From: Bacteroidales bacterium
Lineage (GTDB): Bacteria > Bacteroidota > Bacteroidia > Bacteroidales > FEN-979
DNA length: 49,669 nucleotides
Assembly (NCBI GenBank): GCA_014860625.1
Contig: JACZJJ010000053.1
Span: forward strand, 1 to 49,669
Reading direction: 5' to 3'
The translations under genes and the position numbers were made by a program. The notes below the pieces were generated by a model that saw only the letters and a program-made list of their open reading frames with translations, was not told the origin of the DNA and did no database searches. Of the stretch, positions 34,369 to 41,801 are shown piece by piece (the first letter of the stretch is position 1; each line of letters opens with the position of its first letter).

Positions 34369-35244
34369 ATGATGATCCAGGTACCTGAAACAATGACCTT
34401 GAGTGAGCTGCTTCTTCTCGAATTTAGGGAAGCCTCCAAATCAACGGTTAAAAAGATTATTTCACGCGGAAACGTAAAGGTGAACGGCAAAATGAACACC
34501 AATCCGGCAACAAAGGTTAATCCGGGAGATACGATTGAGTATGTCAAACAGGTTTTCCGTCGCAACAAAATAAAACCGCCCTATCCGGTTATTTTTGAAG
34601 ACAATTCAATCCTGGTTGCCGAAAAGCCTGCCGGGTTGCTTACTGTAGGGGACCGTGGGCTGGGAGGAACCTCTTTCTACAAGGAGTTGCTGGAATATGT
34701 GAAAGAGAATTCGGAGGGCAAGGAGAGGCTCTATGTGGTGCATCGGCTTGACCGGGAAGTATCCGGACTGTTGGTGTTCACGAAAACGGAGGAGCTTCAG
34801 GAGAAACTGAAAAACGATTGGAAAAATACCCGAAAATTATACTACGCACTGGTAGAAGGATCTCCGCCGGAGGATAACGGAACCATTCGCAGCTGGCTGG
34901 TGCAGGGCAACAATCAGAAAATGTTCTCCGGACGGATTTCGGAAACGTCAAAACTGGCCGTGACACACTACAAGGTGATGGATCGAACGGAGGGCTTTGC
35001 ACTTCTTGAAGTGGAACTTGAAACCGGGAGAAAGAACCAGATCAGGGTTCACTTGTCGGAGATGGATTGCCCGGTGGTGGGCGACAGAAAATATGGAGCT
35101 GACGACCGGTTCGAGAGACGCATCCGCCTTCATGCATACTATCTCGCCATCATACATCCCGGGACGGGAGAGAAGCTTGAATTCAAGAGCAAAATGCCGA
35201 AAGGATTCCTGGTTCTCAAGCAGGAAGATGAGAAGTACAAGTGA
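34369..35244 (+). CDS. RluA-family RNA pseudouridine synthase
   Basis: A 291-residue protein with an N-terminal S4 RNA-binding domain (about residues 8-65, SKSTVKKIISRGNVKVNG) and the catalytic domain carrying the nucleophilic Asp in VVHRLDREVSGLLVF. The conserved K-x-G of the last motif appears as RKNQIRVHLSEMDCPVVGDRKYG. RluA-family enzymes isomerise specific uridines in rRNA or tRNA; the sequence does not tell which (RluC/D-type with S4 is plausible). The end overlaps the end of the convergent TrmH-family gene by 29 bases. Confidence 0.9.
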   Translation: MMIQVPETMTLSELLLLEFREASKSTVKKIISRGNVKVNGKMNTNPATKVNPGDTIEYVKQVFRRNKIKPPYPVIFEDNSILVAEKPAGLLTVGDRGLGGTSFYKELLEYVKENSEGKERLYVVHRLDREVSGLLVFTKTEELQEKLKNDWKNTRKLYYALVEGSPPEDNGTIRSWLVQGNNQKMFSGRISETSKLAVTHYKVMDRTEGFALLEVELETGRKNQIRVHLSEMDCPVVGDRKYGADDRFERRIRLHAYYLAIIHPGTGEKLEFKSKMPKGFLVLKQEDEKYK

Positions 35245-36040
35245 ACCCCCGCTGCCGCATCGCTTCAAAAACAAGAATGGCAGCTGATGTAGATACATTC
35301 AGGGAGTCGACTTTCCCGTTCATGGGTATTTTAATGCAGGTGCCGGCAGCAGACAACCACTTTTCAGAGAGTCCGAATGCTTCAGAACCCATGACGATGG
35401 CTGATGGAAGGATAAAATTTGCTTCGTGGTATCCGGTGTTTCCTGTCAGTGCAGCGGCAAACGTGCTGATGCCTTTCTCCTGAAGCCATGATATCGTATC
35501 ATCCGTGGATGAAAGCGCCACCTGGTTGGTGAAAATTGTACCCAAACTGGCGCGAATGGTGTTTGGGTTGTAAAGATCTGTCAGTGGGTCGCACAAAATG
35601 ATAGCCGAAATGCCTGCAGCATCGGCAGTTCGGAGTATTGCCCCAAGGTTCCCGGGCTTTTCCACCGATTCTAGTACAAGGATAAGCGGAAATTCAGGCA
35701 GGATCAGGCCGGAAAGTTCCTTTGGTTCACTCCGAGCAGAGGCTATCACCCCGCCGTTATCTTTGCGGTAGGCTAACCGGTTGAAGACGTCAACAGAAAT
35801 TTCAATCACTTCACAGGAAACCTGATCCGACGGAAACAGTTCATGAAACTGATCCTGAGGCAGCAGATCGGGACAATGCAAAAGGCAATTCAGCTGAAAT
35901 CCGGCATTCAATGCGAGAGAAATTTCCCGGATTCCTTCCACCACCATCAGGTTCGATTTCCGCCGCTCCCTGGATTTCTCCTGAAGCAAAAGAAGTTGTT
36001 TTATCAGGGGATTCTGCAGACTTGTGATCACTTTATTCAT
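35216..36040 (-). CDS. TrmH (SpoU)-family RNA 2'-O-methyltransferase
   Basis: A 274-residue SPOUT methyltransferase from the ATG at 36040. An N-terminal RNA-binding substrate domain (about 1-100, ending in LIKQLLLLQEKSRERRK for the first part) precedes the knotted SAM-binding domain with LVLESVEKPGNLGAILRTADAAG (family motif 1: N-x-G-x-x-x-R-x-A), LPSAIVMGSEAFGLSE (motif 2) and IPMNGKVDSLNVSTSAAILVFE (motif 3). The product is probably a ribose-methylated rRNA or tRNA nucleotide. An ATG-less upstream extension of the open frame to 36100 is not favoured. Confidence 0.9.
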   Translation of the reverse strand: MNKVITSLQNPLIKQLLLLQEKSRERRKSNLMVVEGIREISLALNAGFQLNCLLHCPDLLPQDQFHELFPSDQVSCEVIEISVDVFNRLAYRKDNGGVIASARSEPKELSGLILPEFPLILVLESVEKPGNLGAILRTADAAGISAIILCDPLTDLYNPNTIRASLGTIFTNQVALSSTDDTISWLQEKGISTFAAALTGNTGYHEANFILPSAIVMGSEAFGLSEKWLSAAGTCIKIPMNGKVDSLNVSTSAAILVFEAMRQRGFTCTSHLPA

Positions 36041-36087
36041 GGCCGGACAGTGGGAATAGATAACAAACTTAATTAATTTTTCGCTTT

Positions 36088-36121
36088 TTTGTTGGAACAA
36101 TAAATTTTATTTATACATTTG
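36088..36121 (+). promoter_or_regulatory. Promoter of the Rrf2-family regulator gene
   Basis: -33 TTTG (36088-36091) and -7 TACATTTG (36114-36121, TAnnTTTG) with 22-base spacing, predicting a start near 36128 ahead of the GTG at 36149. Confidence 0.6.
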
Positions 36122-36132
36122 CGTATTCAAAT
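36117..36132. promoter_or_regulatory. Candidate operator (inverted repeat) of the Rrf2-family regulator
   Basis: ATTTG-CGTATT-CAAAT is a perfect 5-bp inverted repeat with a 6-base spacer that overlaps the -7 element and predicted start. This is the place expected for an autorepressing Rrf2-type regulator. The word CTAAATAAG lies just downstream (36135-36143) and again before the next gene (36559-36567). Confidence 0.5.
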
Positions 36133-36148
36133 ACCTAAATAAGATTTC

Positions 36149-36547
36149 GTGTCCAAAATTTTCTCCCTTTCGGAAGCCTCATCCATCGCAATTCACAGCA
36201 TGGTGCTGATTGCCAGGTCGGGAAATGGCATCAATGTGGTAAAGATTACGGAGTTTACAGGTTTTTCTAAAAATCATATCGCAAAAGTGCTTCAGCGTCT
36301 TGTAAAAAGCGACCTGTTGAAGTCGGTTCGTGGTCCCTTAGGAGGGTTTTCGCTGAAACGGGAACCGAAAGAGTACAACTTGCTTGAAGTATATGAGGCA
36401 ATTGAGGGTCCGCTTGAAGAGACTGATTGCCCCTTAGCCTATGAAGTTTGCAATTATGATCAGTGTATCATGGGGAATGTGATCAATAAAATGACAGGCG
36501 AATTCAAGAAATTTCTGAACGGACAAACACTGGATAAATACCTTTAA
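36149..36547 (+). CDS. Rrf2-family regulator, NsrR-like
   Basis: A 132-residue winged-helix regulator with GTG start. The helix-turn-helix (about 25-60, KITEFTGFSKNHIAKVLQRLVKSDLL) is followed by the Rrf2 wing GGFSL. Three cysteines, C94, C101 and C106, in the linker form the spacing (X6, X4) expected for the Fe-S cluster of NsrR/IscR (NsrR of Streptomyces has C93-X5-C99-X5-C105). Given that a ferredoxin-like gene and quinol-dependent nitric oxide reductase follow, a NO-sensing repressor is the best guess. Other Rrf2 members (IscR, RsrR, CymR) cannot be excluded. Confidence 0.8.
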   Translation: MSKIFSLSEASSIAIHSMVLIARSGNGINVVKITEFTGFSKNHIAKVLQRLVKSDLLKSVRGPLGGFSLKREPKEYNLLEVYEAIEGPLEETDCPLAYEVCNYDQCIMGNVINKMTGEFKKFLNGQTLDKYL

Positions 36548-36596
36548 TTTTTTTTAATCTAAATAAGCAAAACAATACCTAATTACATAAATAAGC

Positions 36597-37508
36597 ATGA
36601 AACGAAAAATTGTTGAAATTGACGAAGAGTTGTGCAACGGTTGTGGAGAATGTATCCCTAACTGCCAGGAGGGGGCGCTCCAGATCATTGACAGCAAAGC
36701 CCGGCTTATCAGCGACCTATTCTGCGATGGATTGGGAGCTTGTATCGGTCATTGTCCCGAAGGGGCGATCACCATTGTAGAACGTGAAGCCGAACCCTAC
36801 AACGAACGAAAAGTGATGGAACTGATCATACCCAAAGGGAGAAACACGATTCTGGCACACCTGAAACATTTGCGCGACCACAATGAAGTTGATTTTTTAA
36901 ATGTAGCTATACAGTATTTAAAAGAAAACGATATCGATATGAGTAACGAAGGTTTTGAACTGAAAAAACCTGCAAAGGCAGGATATCCCGACCAGGTGAT
37001 TAACACTGATCCTGAACAACCTGCCCAGGCATGTGGATGTATGGGCTCCCAGGCGATGGATTTCAATATTGATCATGAAGAGGTGAACGAAGCCCCCACT
37101 GCAGGTTCCGACAATGTAAATATACCCTCAGAACTAAAACAATGGCCTGTTCAGCTGCACCTGTTAAACCCCCAGGCTTCGTATTTCAGGGATGCGGATG
37201 TTGTGTTAACAGCAGATTGTGTTCCTTTCGCCATGGCCAATTTTCATAGCCGGTTCCTGAAGGGCAAATCTCTGGCAATTGCTTGTCCGAAACTCGACAC
37301 CAATAAGGAGTCCTATATTCAAAAACTGGCATCCATGATAGCAGATTCCAGGATCAACTCACTCTCTGTGATCATGATGGAAGTCCCCTGTTGCGGCGGT
37401 TTGCTGGCCATGGCTGAAACAGCAAGGCAGAAGGCGGGAAGGAATGTCCCGATCAAACGGATCATCGTTGGGATCAAGGGAGATGTGCTGGAGGAGGATT
37501 GGGCGTAA
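36597..37508 (+). CDS. Dicluster ferredoxin-like protein of the NO island
   Basis: A 303-residue protein. The N-terminus has one classical 4Fe-4S motif (C13-X2-C16-X2-C19-X3-C23) and a second incomplete one (C43-X5-C49-X3-C53) that lacks the fourth Cys, so this second cluster may be 3Fe-4S or use a distant ligand. The C-terminal half has ADCVPFA, ACPKLDT and PCCGG motifs and may carry another Cys-based site. Located 49 bases after the Rrf2 regulator and 37 bases before the NO reductase, it probably delivers electrons within, or senses, NO metabolism. I do not know a named family. Confidence 0.75.
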   Translation: MKRKIVEIDEELCNGCGECIPNCQEGALQIIDSKARLISDLFCDGLGACIGHCPEGAITIVEREAEPYNERKVMELIIPKGRNTILAHLKHLRDHNEVDFLNVAIQYLKENDIDMSNEGFELKKPAKAGYPDQVINTDPEQPAQACGCMGSQAMDFNIDHEEVNEAPTAGSDNVNIPSELKQWPVQLHLLNPQASYFRDADVVLTADCVPFAMANFHSRFLKGKSLAIACPKLDTNKESYIQKLASMIADSRINSLSVIMMEVPCCGGLLAMAETARQKAGRNVPIKRIIVGIKGDVLEEDWA

Positions 37509-37545
37509 TGCATAGAAAACCAATTTATTAATCAAATTAACCTTT

Positions 37546-39789
37546 ATGAAAACACGTGGACTTTGGATTGGATTTAGTGCCGTGATGATTGTTTCATTTT
37601 CGGTGCTTTTGTATTTTGGGTATGAAATCTACAGGCAAGCACCACCCATTCCCAATGAGGTTGTGACTACCGAAGGAACAGTACTATTTACAGGACAGAA
37701 TATCAAAGACGGACAAAATGTCTGGCAGTCGATCGGTGGGCAGGAACTGGGTACAGTCTGGGGTCACGGCTCTTATGTGGCTCCCGACTGGACAGCCGAC
37801 TGGCTTCATAAAGAGGCAACCTACATTCTGAATTTCTGGGCCGACACAACGTATCACATGCCATATGCCGATCTTCCGGCTGAAATCCAGGCAATGCTCA
37901 GGGTGAGAGTGCAGAAAGATCTACGGACAAACACATACGATTCAAAATCGGGCAACATCGTGATATCCCCCATACGTGCTGAAGCAATTCGTCAAATCAG
38001 CAAGGAGTACCAGGGGTTGTTCATGGATGATCCGGCCTTTGACAAGCTTCGCGATGCATATGCTGTCAGGCTTCACACAATCGATGACCCTCAGCGCATG
38101 GCCTACATGAATGCCTTTTTCTTCTGGGCAAGCTGGGCTTGTATTACCAATCGTCCGGGAAGCGATATTACCTATACCAATAACTGGCCTCCCGATGAGC
38201 TGGTTGCCAATGTACCAACCAGTTCCCTGATATTATGGACAGGATTCAGCGTAATGGTGTTATTGGCCGGAATAGGACTGATGGTTTGGTATTATGCTAC
38301 CCGGAAAGAAGAACAGATGAAACCCGAAGACCTTCCCAAAAAGGATCCTCTAACGGGTGGGATACAAACTCCTTCCATGCGTGCTACACTGAAATATTTC
38401 TGGATTGTTACGGGACTTCTGCTGGTGCAGGTCATCATGGGTGTGATTACGGCTCATTATGGCGTGGAGGGTCAAGCCTTTTACGGCATACCGCTGGCAG
38501 AATTTCTCCCCTATTCGATCTCCCGCACATGGCACATTCAACTGGCTATCTTCTGGATCGCCACCTCCTGGCTTGCCACAGGCCTCTATATTGCCCCTGC
38601 GGTTTCGGGAAAAGATCCGAAATTCCAGAAGTTGGGCGTTAACATTCTGTTCCTTGCCTTGCTGGTAATTGTTATTGGATCACTCATTGGTCAATGGTTT
38701 GGCGTTATGCAGAAACTTGGCCTGGCACAGAATTTCTGGTTCGGACATCAGGGATATGAATATGTTGACCTGGGACGGTTCTGGCAGATCTTCCTGTTTA
38801 TAGGTCTCTTTATCTGGCTCGGCTTGATGGCCCGTGCTCTGGCTCCGGCTTTCAAACAAGGAAAGGAGAGCCGGTCATTGCTTACCATGTTTTTAATTGC
38901 CTCCATTGCCATTGCCAGTTTTTACGGTGCCGGACTGATGTGGGGACAGCAGACAAACCTGGCGATTGCCGAATACTGGCGCTGGTGGGTGGTTCATCTG
39001 TGGGTGGAAGGTTTCTTTGAAGTGTTTGCCACTGTAGCGATGGCATTCCTGTTCGTCAGGATGGGACTGGTCAGGGTTGTAACCGCGACCAGCAGCGTAA
39101 TGTTTGCCACTATTATCTTTCTCTCGGGAGGGATTTTGGGGACATTCCATCACCTCTATTTTACCGGAACGCCAACAGCGATCCTTGCACTGGGGGCCAC
39201 CTTCAGCGCGCTGGAAGTGGTTCCTCTTGTCACCATGGGTTTTGAAGCCTACGGGACAATTAAAATGTCGAAAAGCGCCAATTGGGTAGTTGGATATAAA
39301 TGGCCTATCTACAGCTTCCTTGCCGTCGCTTTCTGGAACCTGGTTGGAGCAGGGATTTTCGGATTCCTGATCAATCCTCCCATCGCTTTATATTATATGC
39401 AGGGATTGAACACCACACCGGTTCACGGACATACTGCTTTGTTTGGAGTTTATGGAATGCTTGGTATCGGACTGATGCTCTTTGTATTGAAGAGTATGAA
39501 CCCGGAAGCCGTTTGGAAGGAGAAGTGGATTAAATTTGCTTTCTGGGCAATCAACATCGGACTGGCACTCATGGTTCTGATCAGTGTATTACCGGTTGGT
39601 CTGGCTCAAACCTGGGTGAGCGTGAAATATGGTCTCTGGTATGCACGCTCGGCTGAATTCATGCAGGATCCTACCATGGAATTTTTCAGGTGGCTGAGAG
39701 TCATCGGAGATACCATTTTCGGATTGGGCGTATTAGCTCTGGCCTGGTTTGTATTTGGACTAAAGTTGGGATGGTCAGTAAAAAAGTGA
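37546..39789 (+). CDS. norZ: Quinol-dependent nitric oxide reductase (qNOR)
   Basis: A 747-residue membrane protein, the single-subunit fusion of NorC-like and NorB-like parts that reduces NO to N2O with quinol electrons. The N-terminal periplasmic hydrophilic domain (about 30-230) lacks a CXXCH heme motif, as expected for qNOR. The C-terminal heme-copper-oxidase-like core holds H330, and the FeB ligands H484, H535 and H536 with glutamate E488; the 51-residue spacing H484-H535 and the +4 Glu correspond to cNOR H207-H258 and E211. It lies in one transcript with the ferredoxin-like gene and probably under control of the NsrR-like regulator. Confidence 0.95.
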   Translation: MKTRGLWIGFSAVMIVSFSVLLYFGYEIYRQAPPIPNEVVTTEGTVLFTGQNIKDGQNVWQSIGGQELGTVWGHGSYVAPDWTADWLHKEATYILNFWADTTYHMPYADLPAEIQAMLRVRVQKDLRTNTYDSKSGNIVISPIRAEAIRQISKEYQGLFMDDPAFDKLRDAYAVRLHTIDDPQRMAYMNAFFFWASWACITNRPGSDITYTNNWPPDELVANVPTSSLILWTGFSVMVLLAGIGLMVWYYATRKEEQMKPEDLPKKDPLTGGIQTPSMRATLKYFWIVTGLLLVQVIMGVITAHYGVEGQAFYGIPLAEFLPYSISRTWHIQLAIFWIATSWLATGLYIAPAVSGKDPKFQKLGVNILFLALLVIVIGSLIGQWFGVMQKLGLAQNFWFGHQGYEYVDLGRFWQIFLFIGLFIWLGLMARALAPAFKQGKESRSLLTMFLIASIAIASFYGAGLMWGQQTNLAIAEYWRWWVVHLWVEGFFEVFATVAMAFLFVRMGLVRVVTATSSVMFATIIFLSGGILGTFHHLYFTGTPTAILALGATFSALEVVPLVTMGFEAYGTIKMSKSANWVVGYKWPIYSFLAVAFWNLVGAGIFGFLINPPIALYYMQGLNTTPVHGHTALFGVYGMLGIGLMLFVLKSMNPEAVWKEKWIKFAFWAINIGLALMVLISVLPVGLAQTWVSVKYGLWYARSAEFMQDPTMEFFRWLRVIGDTIFGLGVLALAWFVFGLKLGWSVKK

Positions 39790-39816
39790 CGAATTACGAA
39801 TTTCGATTTACGAATT
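39789..39816 (+). repeat. TACGAATT-type short repeat
   Basis: ACGAATTACGAATTTCGATT then TACGAATT: about three degenerate 8-nt units between the qNOR stop and the cupin gene. Related AATACGAATTTTGATT occurs near 45850. Confidence 0.5.
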
Positions 39817-39834
39817 GATTAAAAAAGAAAGATT

Positions 39835-40164
39835 ATGGAAAAGAGTATTTTTGAACATACGAACGTTTTCAGGTTTCCGGAGAAGGTGGAGTACTCCCCT
39901 GAGGGGATCGTCAGTAAACGGATTTTAGACAAACCTGTAGGTACGGTGACATTGTTCGCCTTTGACAAAGGCCAGCGGCTCAGCACCCATTCGGCTCCGT
40001 TTGATGCCATGGTCCAGGTAATTGAAGGAGAGGCCGAAATCGTAATAAACGATCAGCCATTCCACCTGAAATCGGGAGATACGATCATCATGCCCGCTGG
40101 TATCCCTCATGGCGTCATTGCGACTGAAAAATTCAAAATGGTATTAACAATGATAAAGGGATAG
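39835..40164 (+). CDS. Cupin-domain protein
   Basis: A 109-residue single-domain cupin. The two motifs are visible: STHSAPFDAMVQVIEGEAEI (motif 1, with His residues and Glu) and PAGIPHGVIA (motif 2, metal-binding His). Such small cupins in NO-related operons are common; a regulatory or metal-binding role is inference. It overlaps no other gene; the DUF438 gene starts two bases after its stop, so the genes 36597-41738 look like one transcript. Confidence 0.85.
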   Translation: MEKSIFEHTNVFRFPEKVEYSPEGIVSKRILDKPVGTVTLFAFDKGQRLSTHSAPFDAMVQVIEGEAEIVINDQPFHLKSGDTIIMPAGIPHGVIATEKFKMVLTMIKG

Positions 40165-40166
40165 GG

Positions 40167-41738
40167 ATGTCAGAACTAATAAATAACAACCAATCCCGTA
40201 AGGAGCTGCTGAAGCATATGATCCTGCAACTGCACGAAGGAGTGGCTCCCGAAGCGGTAAAAGCCAGGCTGATTGAATTGATGTCGAAGGTGCCATACGG
40301 ACTTGTGGTGGAAGTTGAGCAGGAGCTGATCAACGAAGGACTTCCCGAAGAGGAGGTGTTGCGGCTATGCGACGTGCATACCCAGGCGCTGGAGGGGCAT
40401 ATCGACCTCTCGGCCATGAAAATAGTAGCTCCCGGCCATCCGGTAGATACATTCAAACAGGAAAACCGGGAATTGGAAAAGGTGGCAAAACAGCTTCAGG
40501 TCATTTTTGAATCAATAGACAACGAATACCATCAGTATGGCTCAGCAACCACGGTGAATAAAATCCGCGGACTCTTCAACAGCCTCACGGATGTGGATAA
40601 GCATTATCGCCGGAAAGAAAACCTGTTGTTCCCCTTCCTGGAGAAATATGGAATTACCGGCCCGCCAAAAGTGATGTGGGGAAAGCATGATGAAACCAGG
40701 GATCTGTTGAAGAATGCCTTGCACGCCCTCGATATGCCATCGTCATCTGCTGATCAGATGAAACTGAAAATCGAAGTGAATCTGCAGCCGGCCGCCAAAG
40801 CAATAACCGATATGATCATGAAAGAGGAGGAGATCCTCTTCCCGATGACACTGGATAAACTGACAGAAACCGACTGGTATGAGATTTACCAGCAGACCAA
40901 TGAGATAGGTTATTGCTTGTTTGATCCTCAAATCGAGTGGAAACCAAGCGGGGTTGATAGAACGACAGAGAGCGCCGAAACCGGAAACGAGATTAAGTTG
41001 CCCAGCGGACGATTCAGCAATGAAGAGCTGTTGTCGCTTCTCAACACGGTTCCTTTCGACATGACCTTTGTGGACAGGGATGACAAAGTCAAGTATTTTT
41101 CCCAGGGGAAAGAGCGGATCTTTGACCGGAACCGTGCCATCCTGGGGAGGGATGTCAGGATGTGCCATCCCCCGTCAAGTGTCCATATCGTAGACCAGAT
41201 CATCGCCGACTTTAAAAGCGGTAAGGCCGACAGCGCTCCTTTCTGGATCAACCTGGGAGGAAAATTCATCCATATCGAATACTTTGCCTTACGGAATCCT
41301 GAAGGAGAGTATCTGGGTACACTGGAAGTGTCGCAGGAGCTCACAGAGAAGCGAAGCCTGCAGGGCGACCAGCGTCTCCTTTCATACCGAAAAAAGGAGT
41401 CGGGCACTGAGATTGTTGAACCCATCGAAACCACTAAAAACGTTGAGATCCCTAAAGCAGGGGAACTAATAAATAAGATCAATATGAACAAACCCCAATG
41501 GCTTGACAGAAGCCACATCAAAATAACCCTTGATGCCCGACCATTACTGGCCCAGGGCATCCACCCGCTGGAACGGGTACAGCAAGAGGCTGCCACTCTG
41601 AACTCGGGAGAAGTCTATGAGATTATCACCCCCTTTCCCCCGATGCCGATGATAGAAAAATTGGAAGCGGCAGGTTTTACAAGCTTTTCGGAGCAGGTGG
41701 AAGGATTGTTTCACACCTTTTTTTTAAAAGCGAAATAG
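40167..41738 (+). CDS. DUF438-hemerythrin-PAS-DUF2249 protein
   Basis: A 523-residue cytoplasmic protein. Residues 1-90 match DUF438 (LKHMILQLHEGVAPEAVKARL). Residues about 90-250 are a hemerythrin-like HHE four-helix domain (HPVDTF..E; DVDKHYRRKENLLFPFLEK; KHDETR; MKEEEILFPM), a candidate di-iron O2/NO binder. A PAS domain (about 285-400, PFDMTFVDRDDKVKYFS, HPPSSVHIVD) follows, and the C-terminal about 70 residues (TLDARPLLAQGIHPLERV ... LEAAGFTS) match DUF2249. The combination suggests nitrosative-stress sensing or repair of Fe-S/di-iron centres. Its last residues Ala-Lys and stop codon come from the adjoining GCGAAATA repeat. Confidence 0.85.
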   Translation: MSELINNNQSRKELLKHMILQLHEGVAPEAVKARLIELMSKVPYGLVVEVEQELINEGLPEEEVLRLCDVHTQALEGHIDLSAMKIVAPGHPVDTFKQENRELEKVAKQLQVIFESIDNEYHQYGSATTVNKIRGLFNSLTDVDKHYRRKENLLFPFLEKYGITGPPKVMWGKHDETRDLLKNALHALDMPSSSADQMKLKIEVNLQPAAKAITDMIMKEEEILFPMTLDKLTETDWYEIYQQTNEIGYCLFDPQIEWKPSGVDRTTESAETGNEIKLPSGRFSNEELLSLLNTVPFDMTFVDRDDKVKYFSQGKERIFDRNRAILGRDVRMCHPPSSVHIVDQIIADFKSGKADSAPFWINLGGKFIHIEYFALRNPEGEYLGTLEVSQELTEKRSLQGDQRLLSYRKKESGTEIVEPIETTKNVEIPKAGELINKINMNKPQWLDRSHIKITLDARPLLAQGIHPLERVQQEAATLNSGEVYEIITPFPPMPMIEKLEAAGFTSFSEQVEGLFHTFFLKAK

Positions 41739-41792
41739 CGAAATAGCGAGAAGCGAAATTTTCGCTTCCTCACTACTCACTACCTCGCTACC
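41729..41792. repeat. GCGAAATA repeat with inverted copy
   Basis: GCGAAATAGCGAAATAGCGA followed by a perfect 9-bp inverted repeat GAAGCGAAA/TTTCGCTTC (41750-41758, 41760-41768), and then CTCACTACTCACTACCTCGC, the reverse of the same kind of unit. The TAG within the first unit is the stop codon of the DUF438 gene. The hairpin could act as a weak terminator. Confidence 0.8.
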
Positions 41793-41801
41793 TTTTTTCT
41801 G

